A stretch of 64,000 bases of DNA, from contig OX246748.1 in NCBI GenBank assembly GCA_945910005.1, forward strand, positions 15,417,368 to 15,481,367, in the 5' to 3' direction. Source of the DNA: Isoperla grammatica (taxonomy: Eukaryota > Arthropoda > Insecta > Plecoptera > Perlodidae). Below the pieces are notes generated by a model. The model had not been told where the DNA came from and did no database searches. It saw only the letters and a program-made list of their open reading frames with translations. Positions within the stretch are counted from its first letter, which is position 1. Every line of letters begins with the position of its first letter. This document shows positions 32,572-42,200 of the stretch, one piece after another. A program made the position numbers and the translations under genes.

Positions 32572-32968
32572 GGCAAGCTTAAACACTGTGTATGGCAGCA
32601 CTTGAAACCATGGTGACATTCATGACGAAGTTCAGCGCTGGAAACCATCTTACTGGTAACCAGCGCAGGAAAACGGGTTTATTTCATTTATCAAAACGGA
32701 ACGCTGGCAAGCTTGAACCGGTATTTACTGTGTATAGCAGAACTTGAAAACATGGTGACATTCATGACGTAGTTCAGCGCTGGTAATCATCTTTCTGGTA
32801 ACCGGCGCGGGAAAACGGGTTTATTTCATTTAGCAAAACGGAACGCCGGCAAGCTTGAACCTGCTTCTACTGTACATGGCAGCACTTGAAAGCATGGTAC
32901 ATTCATGACATAGTTCAGCGCTGGTAACCATCTTTCTGGTAACCAGCGCAGGTAACCAGCGCAGGTAA
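32572..32968 (+). repeat. Tandem repeat, about 134-142 bp unit, three copies
   Basis: Units start at GGCAAGCTT (32572, 32706, 32848) and contain TTCATGACGTAGTTCAGCGC, TGGTAACCAGCGCAGG and ACGGGTTTATTTCATTT. The third unit has a local GTAACCAGCGCAG duplication. The overlapping minus frames at 32826-33045 are artefacts. Confidence 0.88.
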
Positions 32969-33144
32969 CTAGCTTTATTTGTGCCCGCGCCCTTACGGCA
33001 ACGAGACGCATAATAAATGGTATAATATCTCCAGCTAGAAATCAAATTTGTAACTCAGTCCATACAAAACATCCTCTATAAACATTGTAAAACAGTGTAC
33101 ATACTAATGGAGCTGGGTATTAGTGACTTGTAAAAATGTGTGTA

Positions 33145-33612
33145 TAATAATAATAATTTTTGGTAGGAATATCTGTTTACGGGTGCACACCAGCTTTACC
33201 CGATGTGCCCCTCTTCAGTTGACTAACTAGGTAGCCTATATAGGGTGTTTGAATAGTTAAGAAGGAATGTCCGAGGGCTGATAGTATGACTCCTTTAGGA
33301 CTAAAACCTCGGAGAAAACATTGAGTCAGACTCAGGGTCAAATGCATAGTCGTTCCTTACGTGCTCCTCAACTCAGCCTTTCCTCAGACTCGCCCAACCA
33401 CCAATCACAGAGCAGCATTGCCATGTGGACTGCTCTGTGATAGGTGGTTGGACGAGTCTGAGGAAAGGCTGAGTTGAGGAGAACGTGAGGAACGACTATG
33501 CATTTGAGGCTCAGTCCTTTACGACTTGGAAAAAACTTTCAGTCAGAACTACCGGTGTTCGGAATCGAACCGGAGACCTGCCGAATTCGAGTCTCGCGTC
33601 TTACCGCTGAGC
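33145..33612 (-). mobile_element. SINE-B, best copy, with tRNA head and nested foldback
   Basis: On the minus strand: GATGGCTCAGCGGTAAGACG (A box), CTCCGGTTCGATTCCGAACA (B box), then a body with AGTCGTAAAGGACTGAG, a nested palindrome (33336-33510), and GTCCGAGGG/GGTGTGCACCCG landmarks, ending in TTATTATTATTA. A and B boxes are at tRNA spacing, so the head is tRNA-derived. Fragments occur at 14856 and 22490. Confidence 0.78.
33336..33510. mobile_element. Palindromic MITE nested in SINE-B
   Basis: TCAAATGCATAGTCGTTCC, CTCCTCAACTCAGCCTTTCC and ACTCGCCCAACCACC at the left are mirrored by the right arm over about 80 bp, leaving a short centre GCATTGCCATGTGGA. CTCAG is present on both sides (33331-33335 and 33510-33514) and could be the target duplication; the exact terminus is uncertain because the outermost two bases do not pair. 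Confidence 0.8.
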
Positions 33613-33634
33613 CATCTCTATCGGTGATGACTGT

Positions 33635-33930
33635 GTGTGTATGCACACCAATGATATTCAACATCTATAGTAGGCTAGATCACCAGTCCCCCAACCTTCC
33701 ACTGAGTAGCAAGCGTAGCGATTTGAAGCCATCTTGAAACTGGTAATTTACATGCTAATTTGGACCTTTTAGTACTGCTAGCGCTGCCAATGGCAGAAAG
33801 TAGCATTAGAAACTCCTATTCCCGCCTGTGTTATTTGCCCATTTCAAGATGGCATCAAATTGCTACGCTTGTGGTTCCTAGGGTGCGCATCTATCCTACT
33901 ATAGCTGTTGAATATCATTGATGCACACTC
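33635..33930. mobile_element. Foldback element, about 296 bp
   Basis: GTATGCACACCAATGATATT, CTATAGTAGG, AGCAAGCGTAGCGATTTGA and AGCCATCTTGAAA at the left are mirrored in order by the right arm (TTTCAAGATGGCAT, AATTGCTACGCTTG, CCTACTATAG, AATATCATTGATGCACAC). The two short frames sharing an Ile-Phe-Asn-x-Tyr-Ser-Arg phrase on opposite strands are simply the two arms. Confidence 0.8.
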
Positions 33931-34189
33931 ATAACCCCCCCGCCCCCTCCCCCTCCACACACACACTGAAATGTATGAGTGACTGCCGTAGTGAGTCATC
34001 GTATGCAATGCCCCAGCGGAATGTCGGATAACGGCCGATATCGCCGCCTGTAATGGCATTCCGTGCGATCATACAACGTCCACGCGGATGCGGGTCCTAC
34101 GAGCGCAACGAGGCTAATCGCGACGCATCAGCCGGTAGGGCAAGGGGTGCAAATTGAGACATACTTTCTTCCATCCCTTATAGATATTT
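33931..34189. other. Unassigned
   Basis: A C-rich stretch near 33938-33955; CpG-moderate sequence follows. Nothing recognised. Confidence 0.4.
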
Positions 34190-34443
34190 GGGTTTTATGT
34201 CCCATATTTTAACATTGGCTAATTGAGACGATGAGTGGGTGAAATATGAAGATGAAGATAAAAAAAATGACACATGTACGAATCAGATCCATTGCACATC
34301 GCGGGGGTCGTCATAAGGGGAGTCCAGCAAGGGAGAGCAGGGCCAAACGGGACGAAAGTTTTTAGTGGCACAGTGGGAAGAAAGGGACAGGGTCTCTTTT
34401 TGTCGCCTCTTACGACAAGCAGAGTCACTATGGGCCAACACAT
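34190..34443 (-). mobile_element. Repeat G, full-length-like inverted copy
   Basis: Tail first (GATATTTGGGTTTTATGTCC, GAGACGATGAGTGGGTGAA), then AATCAGATCCATTGCACATC, CATAAGGGGAGTCCAGCAAG, CAGTGGGAAGAAAGGGACAG and the TTGTCGCCTCTTACGACAAG core. The core motif also occurs at 59885-59985, and a degenerate form at 22672. A SINE or a LINE fragment are both possible; I saw no A/B boxes. Confidence 0.75.
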
Positions 34444-34579
34444 TTATATTCTACTGTCAACAATATGATTCTGCAATAAATATATACACAGAGAGTTTGT
34501 TGTATTAATACTATGTATCTGGGGCGATTGTGAGTAGCTTAATAATGATCCTTGTGTTACGCTTTCCCATGATTGTTAG
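34444..34579. other. Unassigned
   Basis: Nothing recognised. Confidence 0.4.
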
Positions 34580-35142
34580 CCAACGGTTAAGCCGCGGTCG
34601 CTTAGCCGGTTCCCGTACGAACACCGAAGTTAAACAACCTCGGGCTAAGTCAGGAGGTAGATGGGTGACCACTCTCCTCTGACACACTAGTTACCGTTGG
34701 TAAGAGCAGATTGGAGAGTTTGAAAGCTTGTGTAACAGCTTCGTTCTTCTCGTCAACTGCTCGGCAGTTCAGGTTAGTGGAGGAACCTATGTGACTGGTC
34801 AAAGTTACACCGTCCTTTCGGATGCCACATTGGTACTTTTCGACGGGAGTAGGCTACGTGCCGGTACCAGGCTTCCCTTCCTCCCTTCCTCATTATCGTT
34901 AATGAATAATCACTCTTCAGGCTAAAGAGGGCATTGTGCCTTAAACTGCGTTTACAGCTACGCGTTGCGAGCGAAGCGAGGGCGCGAGCTCCAATCAGCG
35001 GCCGAGTTTCATGCAAAGAAGTTAATAGTTTCACGCAAACTCGGCCACTGATTGGAGCTCGCGCCTTCGCTTTGCTCGCAACGCGTAGCTGTAAATCCAC
35101 TATTACACTGGCCTTAATTACAATAAATAAAATAAATAAATC
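34580..35142 (+). mobile_element. 5S rRNA-derived SINE (SINE3 type), copy 1
   Basis: The head at about 34588-34690 aligns with the 3' two thirds of 5S rRNA: CGAACACCGAAGTTAAACAA, CCTCGGGCTAAG and the C-box region TAGATGGGTGACCACTC, i.e. the internal RNA polymerase III promoter of a type 1 gene. The body follows (TTGGAGAGTTTGAAAGCTTG, AAAGTTACACCGTCCTTTCG, TGCCGGTACCAGGCTTCCC) and a tail CTGGCCTTAATTACAATAAA ending in ATAAATAAAT. A 159 bp foldback (34944-35102) is nested near the 3' end. It is not a functional 5S gene: the 5' third is degraded and the body is unrelated. Confidence 0.85.
34944..35102. mobile_element. F5 foldback (159 bp), nested in the 5S-SINE
   Basis: The arms GTTTACAGCTACGCGTTGCG, AGCGAAGCGAGGGCGCGAGC and TCCAATCAGCGGCCGAGTTT pair with the right arm almost completely; the loop is about AAAGAAGTTAATAG. 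TTA flanks both sides (34941-34943, 35103-35105), and the unoccupied 5S-SINE end is seen in the copy at 48575-48953. This is a Harbinger-like TWA duplication. Confidence 0.85.
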
Positions 35143-35471
35143 TGATAGTTCACACTCTCGTAATCACGGTTTTCTTTCTATTTATGTCTGATCAATGCAT
35201 CTCTTCGTATCGAACAGGGCTCGTACATATGTTGCGCCTTTTACCGCGATCACGTAATATTCCTAATCCGTCCGCCCACACACACACCCGAACTGACCAA
35301 TCACATGCGATATCCAGATCAAGCACCTAAAAATAACAAACCACACCGATCCACGTCACATGCTTTCCTCGCGGCATTATTTCCCAGTTACATCTATCGT
35401 CTTGATTATTCTCGTTGTACGAACCGAAACCTAATCATATATATAAATATTGTTTGTTACCAAGATACGTA
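35143..35471. other. Unassigned, with one small repeat piece
   Basis: TCTATCGTCTTGATTATTCT then CGTTGTACGAACCGAAACC at 35394-35435 recurs with four changes at 36588-36632. Confidence 0.5.
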
Positions 35472-36060
35472 ACTCACTGCTATCTGGACGTACCAAAACT
35501 GATTCTCTTTTGTGATTTCAACAATAGATTATTCTCGGAACGTCACCATATTGTATATTTAGAAATTATTATTTTCAATTGCTGAAATGACTACTTTATG
35601 TCCAATGGGTATACAGATACTCGCGTACTTTTTTTTTATAGCCATCAATATCAATGACATACGCCAGGCGATACATAATGCCGATATTACACGACTTAAT
35701 ACTTACGTCAAACTTATTGAATTCAAGAACAAAAGCGAATCAAAAACAGTTGGCAAAAAACTACAACAATGTAGCTTCTATTAATTGATGCTTTATTGTC
35801 CTTGAATTCAATAAGTTTGACGAAAGTATTGAACCGTGTAATGTGGGCATTACTCACTGCTATCTGGACATACCAAAACTGATTCTCTTTTGAGATTTCA
35901 ACAATGGATTATTCTCGGAACGTCACCATATTGTACATTAAGAAATTATTATTTTCAATGCTGAAATGACTACTTTATGTCCAATGGGTATACAGACACT
36001 CGCGTACTTTCTTTTTATAGCCATCAATATCAATGACATACCCCAGGCGATGTATAACGC
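35472..36060 (+). repeat. 209 bp direct duplication flanking a foldback
   Basis: 35472-35680 and 35852-36060 are about 95 percent identical (ACTCACTGCTATCTGGAC, GATTATTCTCGGAACGTCAC, ACTACTTTATGTCCAATGGG), offset by 380 bp. The space between them is exactly one foldback element (35677-35851). The short plus frame 35587-35784 crosses copy 1 and the foldback and is not a gene. Confidence 0.85.
35677..35851. mobile_element. Foldback between the two direct copies
   Basis: AATGCCGATATTACACGAC, AATACTTACGTCAAACTTAT and TGAATTCAAG at the left are mirrored at the right (CTTGAATTCAATAAGTTTGA, GTGTAATGTGGGCATT). TA lies outside each end. About 55 bp arms, 175 bp in total. Confidence 0.8.
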
Positions 36061-36181
36061 ATTGAAAAACACACATGTTAAAATGTAAAAAACAGGCAAT
36101 CATACAATATGGCGGGCATCGAGGAACGAGCATAGGTCCTCGGACCTCCATTTAGTTACATATCTTTAGTAACAACATTAA

Positions 36182-36340
36182 TGGTACGTTTACAGCTACG
36201 CGTTGCGAGCGAAGCGAGGGCGCGAGCTCCAATCAGCGGCCGAGTTTCACGCAAAGAAGTTAATAGTTTCACGCAAACTCGGCCACTGATTGGAGCTCGC
36301 GCCTTCGCTTCGCTCACAACGCGTAGCTGTAAACGTACCA
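36182..36340. mobile_element. F5 foldback, copy 2 (159 bp)
   Basis: Same length and nearly the same sequence as 34944-35102, with longer perfect ends (TGGTACGTTTACAGCTACG). The flanks are TAA and TTA. Near-identity of arms within each copy indicates recent mobility or gene conversion. Confidence 0.85.
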
Positions 36341-36699
36341 TTATACGGTTGCTTTAGAAAAGATTTTTATGGGCACTGAAATCTTGAAATCTGACGCCAT
36401 TGAAGTGCTGCTGCAAATTAATTCCACACTATATAGAAGGCGTCTACCATTGTTACCAGTATTGTTTAATATTGTTGGTAAAAATATAATGGCCAACTAT
36501 ATGACACGAAAAATCCTACTACGGTCTTCTTGATCTCCTAGAGCAGCACTTTCATGGCGATACCTAAAACAACCGTATATCTATGCATCTATCGTCTTAA
36601 TTATTCTCGTTGCACGAACCGAAATCTAATTAAGCCCCAACATCAATCAATCAAGTTCCGTTAACAACCGGGCATCAACAATTTCACCGCCTTCTACAT
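36341..36699. other. Unassigned, with one small repeat piece
   Basis: The 36588-36632 piece matches 35394-35435 and runs into AAGCCCCAACATCAATCAAT, a repeat G-like terminus. Confidence 0.45.
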
Positions 36700-37128
36700 T
36701 ATATACTAGGCTACGGTCGTTGCCCGACGCTGCTAGAGAGCGCACGCGTCGCCAAGGCGGCGCCTGGCTCGCTCGCGTCGAGCGTGATATCTCCGGCGTC
36801 CAAGTTCTTTGCGGGTCGGTCGGTCCATCCCGCCTGGATGGATGCAGCTTCAGTCAGTGCCCGCGTAGCCTGCTACGAGGCTGTGTCAGCGCGTAGTGTC
36901 AGCACTCAACACACACTCACACACACACACATCAACACTTGCTTCAGTCTCATAGTGTCACGCGGATGTGTACGTTATCGGCGCCACCTTACGGGTGTTG
37001 TTGTGAATCGTTTGTGTGGTGGGCGGTGGTGGTTTAGTTTAGCGTCAGTGTTTTTTTAATGACAAAGTTTTTGGTGGCTGTGGATTGTCTGGATGTGGAT
37101 TGATCCACGTGGATGTTACACTCATAAG
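36700..37128 (+). promoter_or_regulatory. CpG-rich candidate promoter and non-coding first exon
   Basis: In an AT-rich window, 36715-36990 is conspicuously GC- and CpG-rich (GCGCACGCGTCGCCAAGGCG, GCTCGCTCGCGTCGAGCG). Arthropod-type initiators TCAGTC occur at about 36851 and TCAGTCT at about 36942. About 180 bp downstream lies ATAAGGTAAGTCAG, a strong consensus 5' splice site (exon end 37128, intron start 37129). No long ORF starts in it, so it would be a 5' untranslated exon of a gene whose coding exons are outside the window or unrecognised. The 36784-37059 frame crosses it without a domain. No acceptor with a coding exon was found downstream. Alternative: a GC-rich repeat with a chance donor. 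Confidence 0.45.
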
Positions 37129-38524
37129 GTAAGTCAGATGTGCCTTGTGAATATGGCATCTTGTAAACATTGTGAACACAAAGCCGACCGGTGTTACTGT
37201 GGTTTACACGTTGCGTTGTCACCTGATTGAACAACGGGAGTTGTGTTTGTTGTTTAAGTTACAAGTCGAGTGTTGGTTTGTTAAATTCTTTCGGTTGTGG
37301 ACATTCACGTCACAATAATGTCTAATTAGATCATTCTAAAGTTCTAAAAACTAAATTGTACCGTGGTTCGTAAATTGAACTTAAGCCGGTATTTTTATAA
37401 TTTAATTTGATTTATTTTTATGACTAATTTCAGTTTAATTTAGAACTGGACTGAGGCGTAGTATGTTTTTTCGGTTAAAAGTACATAACTACAGTAATAT
37501 TTAGGTTATTGTACGATACTATACATCATCGGCTGTGATGTTGGACTTCGCCGGTATTTATTCAGTAAAGAGAAATCCTCACATAGTGACTCAGGGCAGA
37601 ATGCACGGTTGAGTTAAATATTTGATATGTTTATGGTGGGCATGGAGTTTGTTTTTCTTATGGATAATAGCATGTAATGAAACAGTTGCAACAAATCCTA
37701 TACTGAACTTGACAATTGACTCTGCATACGGACCTTAGTGTCGCTCCCACTCGGACTCATATATCAATCACAATTGGAAGTTTAAATTATTCAGATAATA
37801 TTTACTAAGAAGGAAATTGCATTTATTAAATTAATAAAACTATTTCTTCTTGTTTTTACCGACCAATAACTTATTATTCCGAAACCATCTTTTTGTGTTT
37901 TAATAGTTTTAGGAAGAAATTGTATTTATAATTAACAACTTTTTTCAAAATTGAATAAATAAAAAACAATTAAGTTACATATACACAGTAATTGAGTTTC
38001 TATAAATCCTAGTGGCGCATCTAATAAAAGTTTTTAAGCAGGTTTTGTTGTGAATTTGTAATTAGAGAATTAACTGTAACGAGTGTGTCATACCATGTCG
38101 TTTGTGTTAGTTCACATTTGTTCAGCTGATGCTACGTGCTGATAATTCACTGCTAACCAACCATTACGCTAATTGTAAACAATATTTATGGTTGAGGTTG
38201 ACTGACACGCAATACGATGCGCCGTGGTTGCGTATAAGAGCGCGTTATGTTTAGCGCTCAACACATCCCCGTGTTATAAGACAATACTTTTAGTGTTATA
38301 AACTCATATTCACTTTCTCTTTTATGCTTATCTCACTAAAACACTTGTTTTTTTATAATAAGCTACGATTGGACACATATCTGTATTGCTTAAGTTTTAC
38401 ATTAAACGTTTAATATTACAACTGGATAGGGTTAGCGTAGAGCTGCTAAAGACAGTAAGAAAGTAAGTTGAATTGTATTCTGGTATAACTAAAATAATTA
38501 AATAAGTAGGCCTACATTCGTATT
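37129..38524. other. Unassigned AT-rich DNA; intron if the 36.7 kb exon is real
   Basis: No repeats or ORFs recognised. Confidence 0.4.
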
Positions 38525-38905
38525 TATAGATTAAATCCACTCAGTAACAAGACTGATGTTCAGTGGGCAATTTAAAGCGACTAAACTAACCCTGTAGGCT
38601 CCGTAAACTATCGACGAGTGAGCGATAACCATGATCAAAGATCTATATTTCAAATGTATGAAACATATTATGAATCAGTGTTTGGACAGTGCGAACAAAT
38701 GCCATAAGGCCGATTCAGAACAACTTTGAATTTATTGAGTGCTTCGTTAACAAAGTCACCGTTTACTTATTCCTAAGCCATGAAGTGATGGAATTGAATC
38801 TATATTAGAAGTACAAAGGATTTTGCCTGAAGCGGGATTTGAACCTGGGGCATTCTGTGTTGGAAGCAGGCATGCTGGCAACTGGACCACCGAGCCTACG
38901 AACTA
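38525..38905 (-). mobile_element. SINE-A copy with the most complete tRNA-like head
   Basis: On the minus strand: GTAGGCTCGGTGGTCCAGTT (A-box/D-arm like), a variable arm, then CCCCAGGTTCAAATCCCGCT (B box), TCAGGCAAAATCC, and the standard SINE-A body to GTTACTGAGTGGATTTAATC. This copy shows that the head is tRNA-derived, joined to the body about 20 bp past the B box. Confidence 0.8.
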
Positions 38906-39027
38906 CGATACCAATGTTGATAGAACGTTTGTGAGAATTGCAAGAACATTAACGCTTGTGAATATTAATGTATTAGCGATGCAGTAAGAGAACTTACACC
39001 GGCAAAAATTGGCCCATTTTCTATCAA

Positions 39028-39140
39028 GCTAATAGAACTTTTTCATAATTTATCTAGGACCCTTAGCTAGAACTTATCACGGCCTTCTTGATCTTCAATG
39101 ACAACAATGCACAACAGTGAAAAATGCACCTTAACATAGC
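39028..39140. mobile_element. F2 half-element
   Basis: AATAGAACTTTTTCATAATT, AGGACCCTTAGCTAGAACTT and GACAACAATGCACAACAGTG match one side of F2. The right half is missing. Confidence 0.6.
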
Positions 39141-39208
39141 TGCTCCTTCGCTTAGAGCAACATCAGTTTTATATATAGAAATAATGAAAATAGCAAATCC
39201 TCTGAAAA

Positions 39209-39344
39209 GGCCCGTACACAATGAAAATAAACAGTGTAAGGTTCTAACCAAACATATTGGGTTATGAGAGCCCATTGTTGCTCATCAGCCAATATGATTG
39301 GTTAAAACCTTACTGTTACTGTTAATTTTCAATTTGGATTGGCC
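39209..39344. mobile_element. Foldback element, 136 bp
   Basis: GTAAGGTTCTAACCAAACAT and ATTGGGTTATGAGAG pair with CTCATCAGCCAATATGATTG and GTTAAAACCTTAC; weaker matching extends to GGCC at both ends. Single copy here. Confidence 0.65.
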
Positions 39345-39846
39345 ACTGGTATAAATGAGCTCATTTATTAAATCATAGCACAAATACCATTACAGATAAT
39401 AAGCTGAAAATTTGTCATCTCCTTGCACAAAGTATTTAATTAACTATACAATATAAATTGTCTATCACAAATGTATATTTCTGGGCGAATTTACGTTTTG
39501 AATTAGTCCGCGTATATATAGCAATATCTTCGATACCGGTAGAACCAAAATTCAAAAAAAAAATTATAACTTTGAGAAGTCATGGTTTCAATTTCACAGC
39601 TTAACTTGGGTATGTTGTTCAAATTTTAGAAAATTGACAAAACCATGCCCGCACTGTCTTAAGTTGTGTGATCTATTGAGACTTTCCGTAGAACTTAATA
39701 GTGAAATATCAAGAGGCTCACCTAACCTCGACTCGTCAAATTCAGCTCTAAGTGTTTCATGTATACAATTACTGCTCCAACGTAGTTACCGAGTTTATTA
39801 ACTTAAACACGTGTTTGGAACGGGGAAGTGAAATTGTTGATTATGG
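39345..39846. other. Unassigned AT-rich DNA
   Basis: Nothing recognised. Confidence 0.4.
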
Positions 39847-40330
39847 CGCATGCAAGTATAGTCTGTTCGCGCACAGGCACAATAACATGCAAGTATAGTC
39901 TGTTCGCGCACAGGCACAATGACATGCAAGTATAGTCTGTACGCGCACAGGCACAATAACATGCAAGTATAGTCTGTTCGCGCACAGGCACAATGACATG
40001 CAAGTATAGTCTGTACGCGCACAGACACAATGACATGCAAGTATGGTCTGTACGCGCACAGGCACAATCACATGCAAGTATAGTCTGTTCGCGCACAAGC
40101 ACAATGACATGCAAGTATAGACTGTTCGCGCACAGGCACAATGACATGCAAGTATAGTCTGTTCGCGCACAGGCACAATGACATGCAAGTATAGTCTGTT
40201 CGCGCAAAGGCACAATGACATGCAAGTATAGTCTGTTCGTGCACAGGCACAATGACATGCAAGTATAGTCTGTTTGCGCACAGGCACAATGACATGCAAG
40301 TATAGTCTGTTCGCGCAAAGGCACAATGAA
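39847..40330. repeat. 37 bp minisatellite, 13 units
   Basis: The unit ACATGCAAGTATAGTCTGTT then CGCGCACAGGCACAATG repeats with few changes (TACGCGC versus TTCGCGC, AAAGG versus CAGG). As 37 is not a multiple of three, all three minus frames read through with the same peptide phrases (Cys-Leu-Cys-Ala, Leu-Tyr-Leu-His-Val), proving these frames (166, 178, 89 and 75 codons) are artefacts. Confidence 0.96.
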
Positions 40331-40849
40331 CGCAGCCACACAGATGGGACGGGTGGTGGAAAGCAGATAAGCGAACGTGTTCGGCTAGTGATAACGAAGT
40401 TTCAAACTTGCCTGGCCATTGACAACTTGGAAATTAGTACTGTGTAGGAACTTGTAGCTCGGGATGTTATCTTAATCATTTACCAGAGCGCGTAAATGCT
40501 TTCAGAGATCCGACGGAATTAGCCAGCCAGCATACGGAGCGCCAGCCACCGCACCACGCCAAAATGCCATTTATTTAGGGGTTGACATGCACGCTTTCGT
40601 TTAGTGTACTTTTTAAAAAAACTGAGCAAACAGGAAAAGTTGATCTTGTAGTGTACACTTTTTGTTCCTCAATGCTCAGTCATACACAATTGTAAAATGT
40701 TAAATAAATATACAATTAAGGAATTTCATCAACTTTCATTTTTTCAATTTAGTTTATTTATTTATTTATGTATGCATAATTACAATACAGTACTTTTGAA
40801 AAAGTTTATCGTATCCTATTATTGCAAGAAAATTGAATAGAATATTTAA
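40331..40849. other. Unassigned
   Basis: Nothing recognised. Confidence 0.4.
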
Positions 40850-40905
40850 GGAATTGATCTAGAGGGACGTGCTACCTTCTATTTAAGGGTCATAGCAACG
40901 GATTA
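40850..40905. mobile_element. F2 end fragment
   Basis: GGAATTGATCTAGAGGGACG and TTCTATTTAAGGGTCATAG match one end of F2. Confidence 0.55.
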
Positions 40906-42124
40906 ATTACGAAAAGTTTGTAATTCGCGAACTTAAAACGCTCGCTTCTTTCCTCGTAGACGGAAACCAACTTAAATAGTTTTACGGGTATAAATATAAC
41001 AACATCCAACATTAGTTTTCTTTGAAAAAAAAGATCAAAGTCAGAATTCACCAAACTTTTTAATTTGCCGATTTACTAATCTCGGATTGGTCATACAATG
41101 GTATCAATAAACTTTACACACAAAATTTACGGTGGCTTTTATCGGGCGCCATTTTTGAACCCCGATTAACAGAATATCGCTGGATTAAAGTTTGGCTAAA
41201 CTGACTCTAAAGCTGTTGGTATTTCAGTTACCTTTGAAGTCCCCACTGATGTTTGAATTGCCTAACGATGACGAATAACTTGACGTATCCATGGTAACAG
41301 TCCTATATTACTCACTCAACGGCAATACCATGCGAGACTGTCATTCATGATGATTGTGGATGTAACATGCCCATCTCTGTCACTTTTCATTGGTCAATCA
41401 CAATGTAGTGACATCACTCTCTCTCTGTCTTGCGCTCTCTCGCTTTCTCTCTCACACTCTCTCTCGTACAGGTTCATCGCGAATTTATTCACTTCTAAGT
41501 AATAAAATATGAATTACATGTGACGTGATCAAGATTACAAAGAAAAATGCAGTTGTGAAGCGCGCTGTGAGTGAAAGTCGAATAGCGCCAGACAATTCTC
41601 GTCCGCAGGAAGTTGTACGGTCAATACACAAGCCCGCGAGCTGCATAGAAGCAATTTATTTTTAATATAGCTTTCATTCGACGTGTTACAAACACTATGA
41701 TGGTGTTAAAAATTTGAGCAGAGCCCCTTTACACACAGGTGTTTTCTGAACATGAATTAATTTAAATATTACAGTATACAAGTTCATAATTTTATACAAT
41801 ATTCAAAGTTATACAATAAACATAATAACTCTCTAGGCGTTACTATAAATAGGCTTGTGAGTCAGTGTCTCATCCATGAAGTGATTGGATATGTAGATAG
41901 TTACGCCTTAGTTGCTACAAGAAGTAGAATCACTTATATACTACAAAATATTTGTATAATACTGTTTTTTATTTCCTTGAACAATAATATAGCTGTTCTG
42001 AAAAATATTCCAACGATGGAATAAAAATTAACACCAATTCCAGCTATAGTAAAGTTGAAAATAAATTAATACTATCCAAATCAAAATAAATGTGTATTTA
42101 TTGTCTTTACACTTAGGGACATGA
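40906..42124. other. Unassigned, with a CT-rich simple stretch
   Basis: Degenerate (CT)n at about 41408-41466. CpG-moderate sequence at 41550-41650. No ORF. Confidence 0.45.
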
Positions 42125-42200
42125 ACTCATTATCAGTAGGGTTCATTATAATATTATGTTCTTCGTTGCTATGACGGGTCCAAAATCACTGTTCACATAG
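42125..42200 (-). mobile_element. SINE-A fragment
   Basis: The complement of TTCGTTGCTATGACGGGTCC then AAAATCACTGTTCACATAG matches the GTAAACGGTGACTTTGGAGC to CCTAGCAACGAA region. Confidence 0.5.

Noticed and set aside
33540..33612. A functional tRNA gene on the minus strand
   Set aside because: A and B boxes are good, but the acceptor stem does not pair and the sequence runs into the SINE-B body seen at other loci.
34588..34690. A functional 5S rRNA gene
   Set aside because: Only the central and 3' portions resemble 5S rRNA, the 5' part is degraded, and the unit is fused to a SINE body found again at 48575.
39798..40341. Four minus-strand frames of 75-178 codons with Cys-Leu-Cys-Ala phrases
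   Set aside because: The same phrases appear in all three frames because the 37 bp unit is not a multiple of three; no unique flanking coding sequence.
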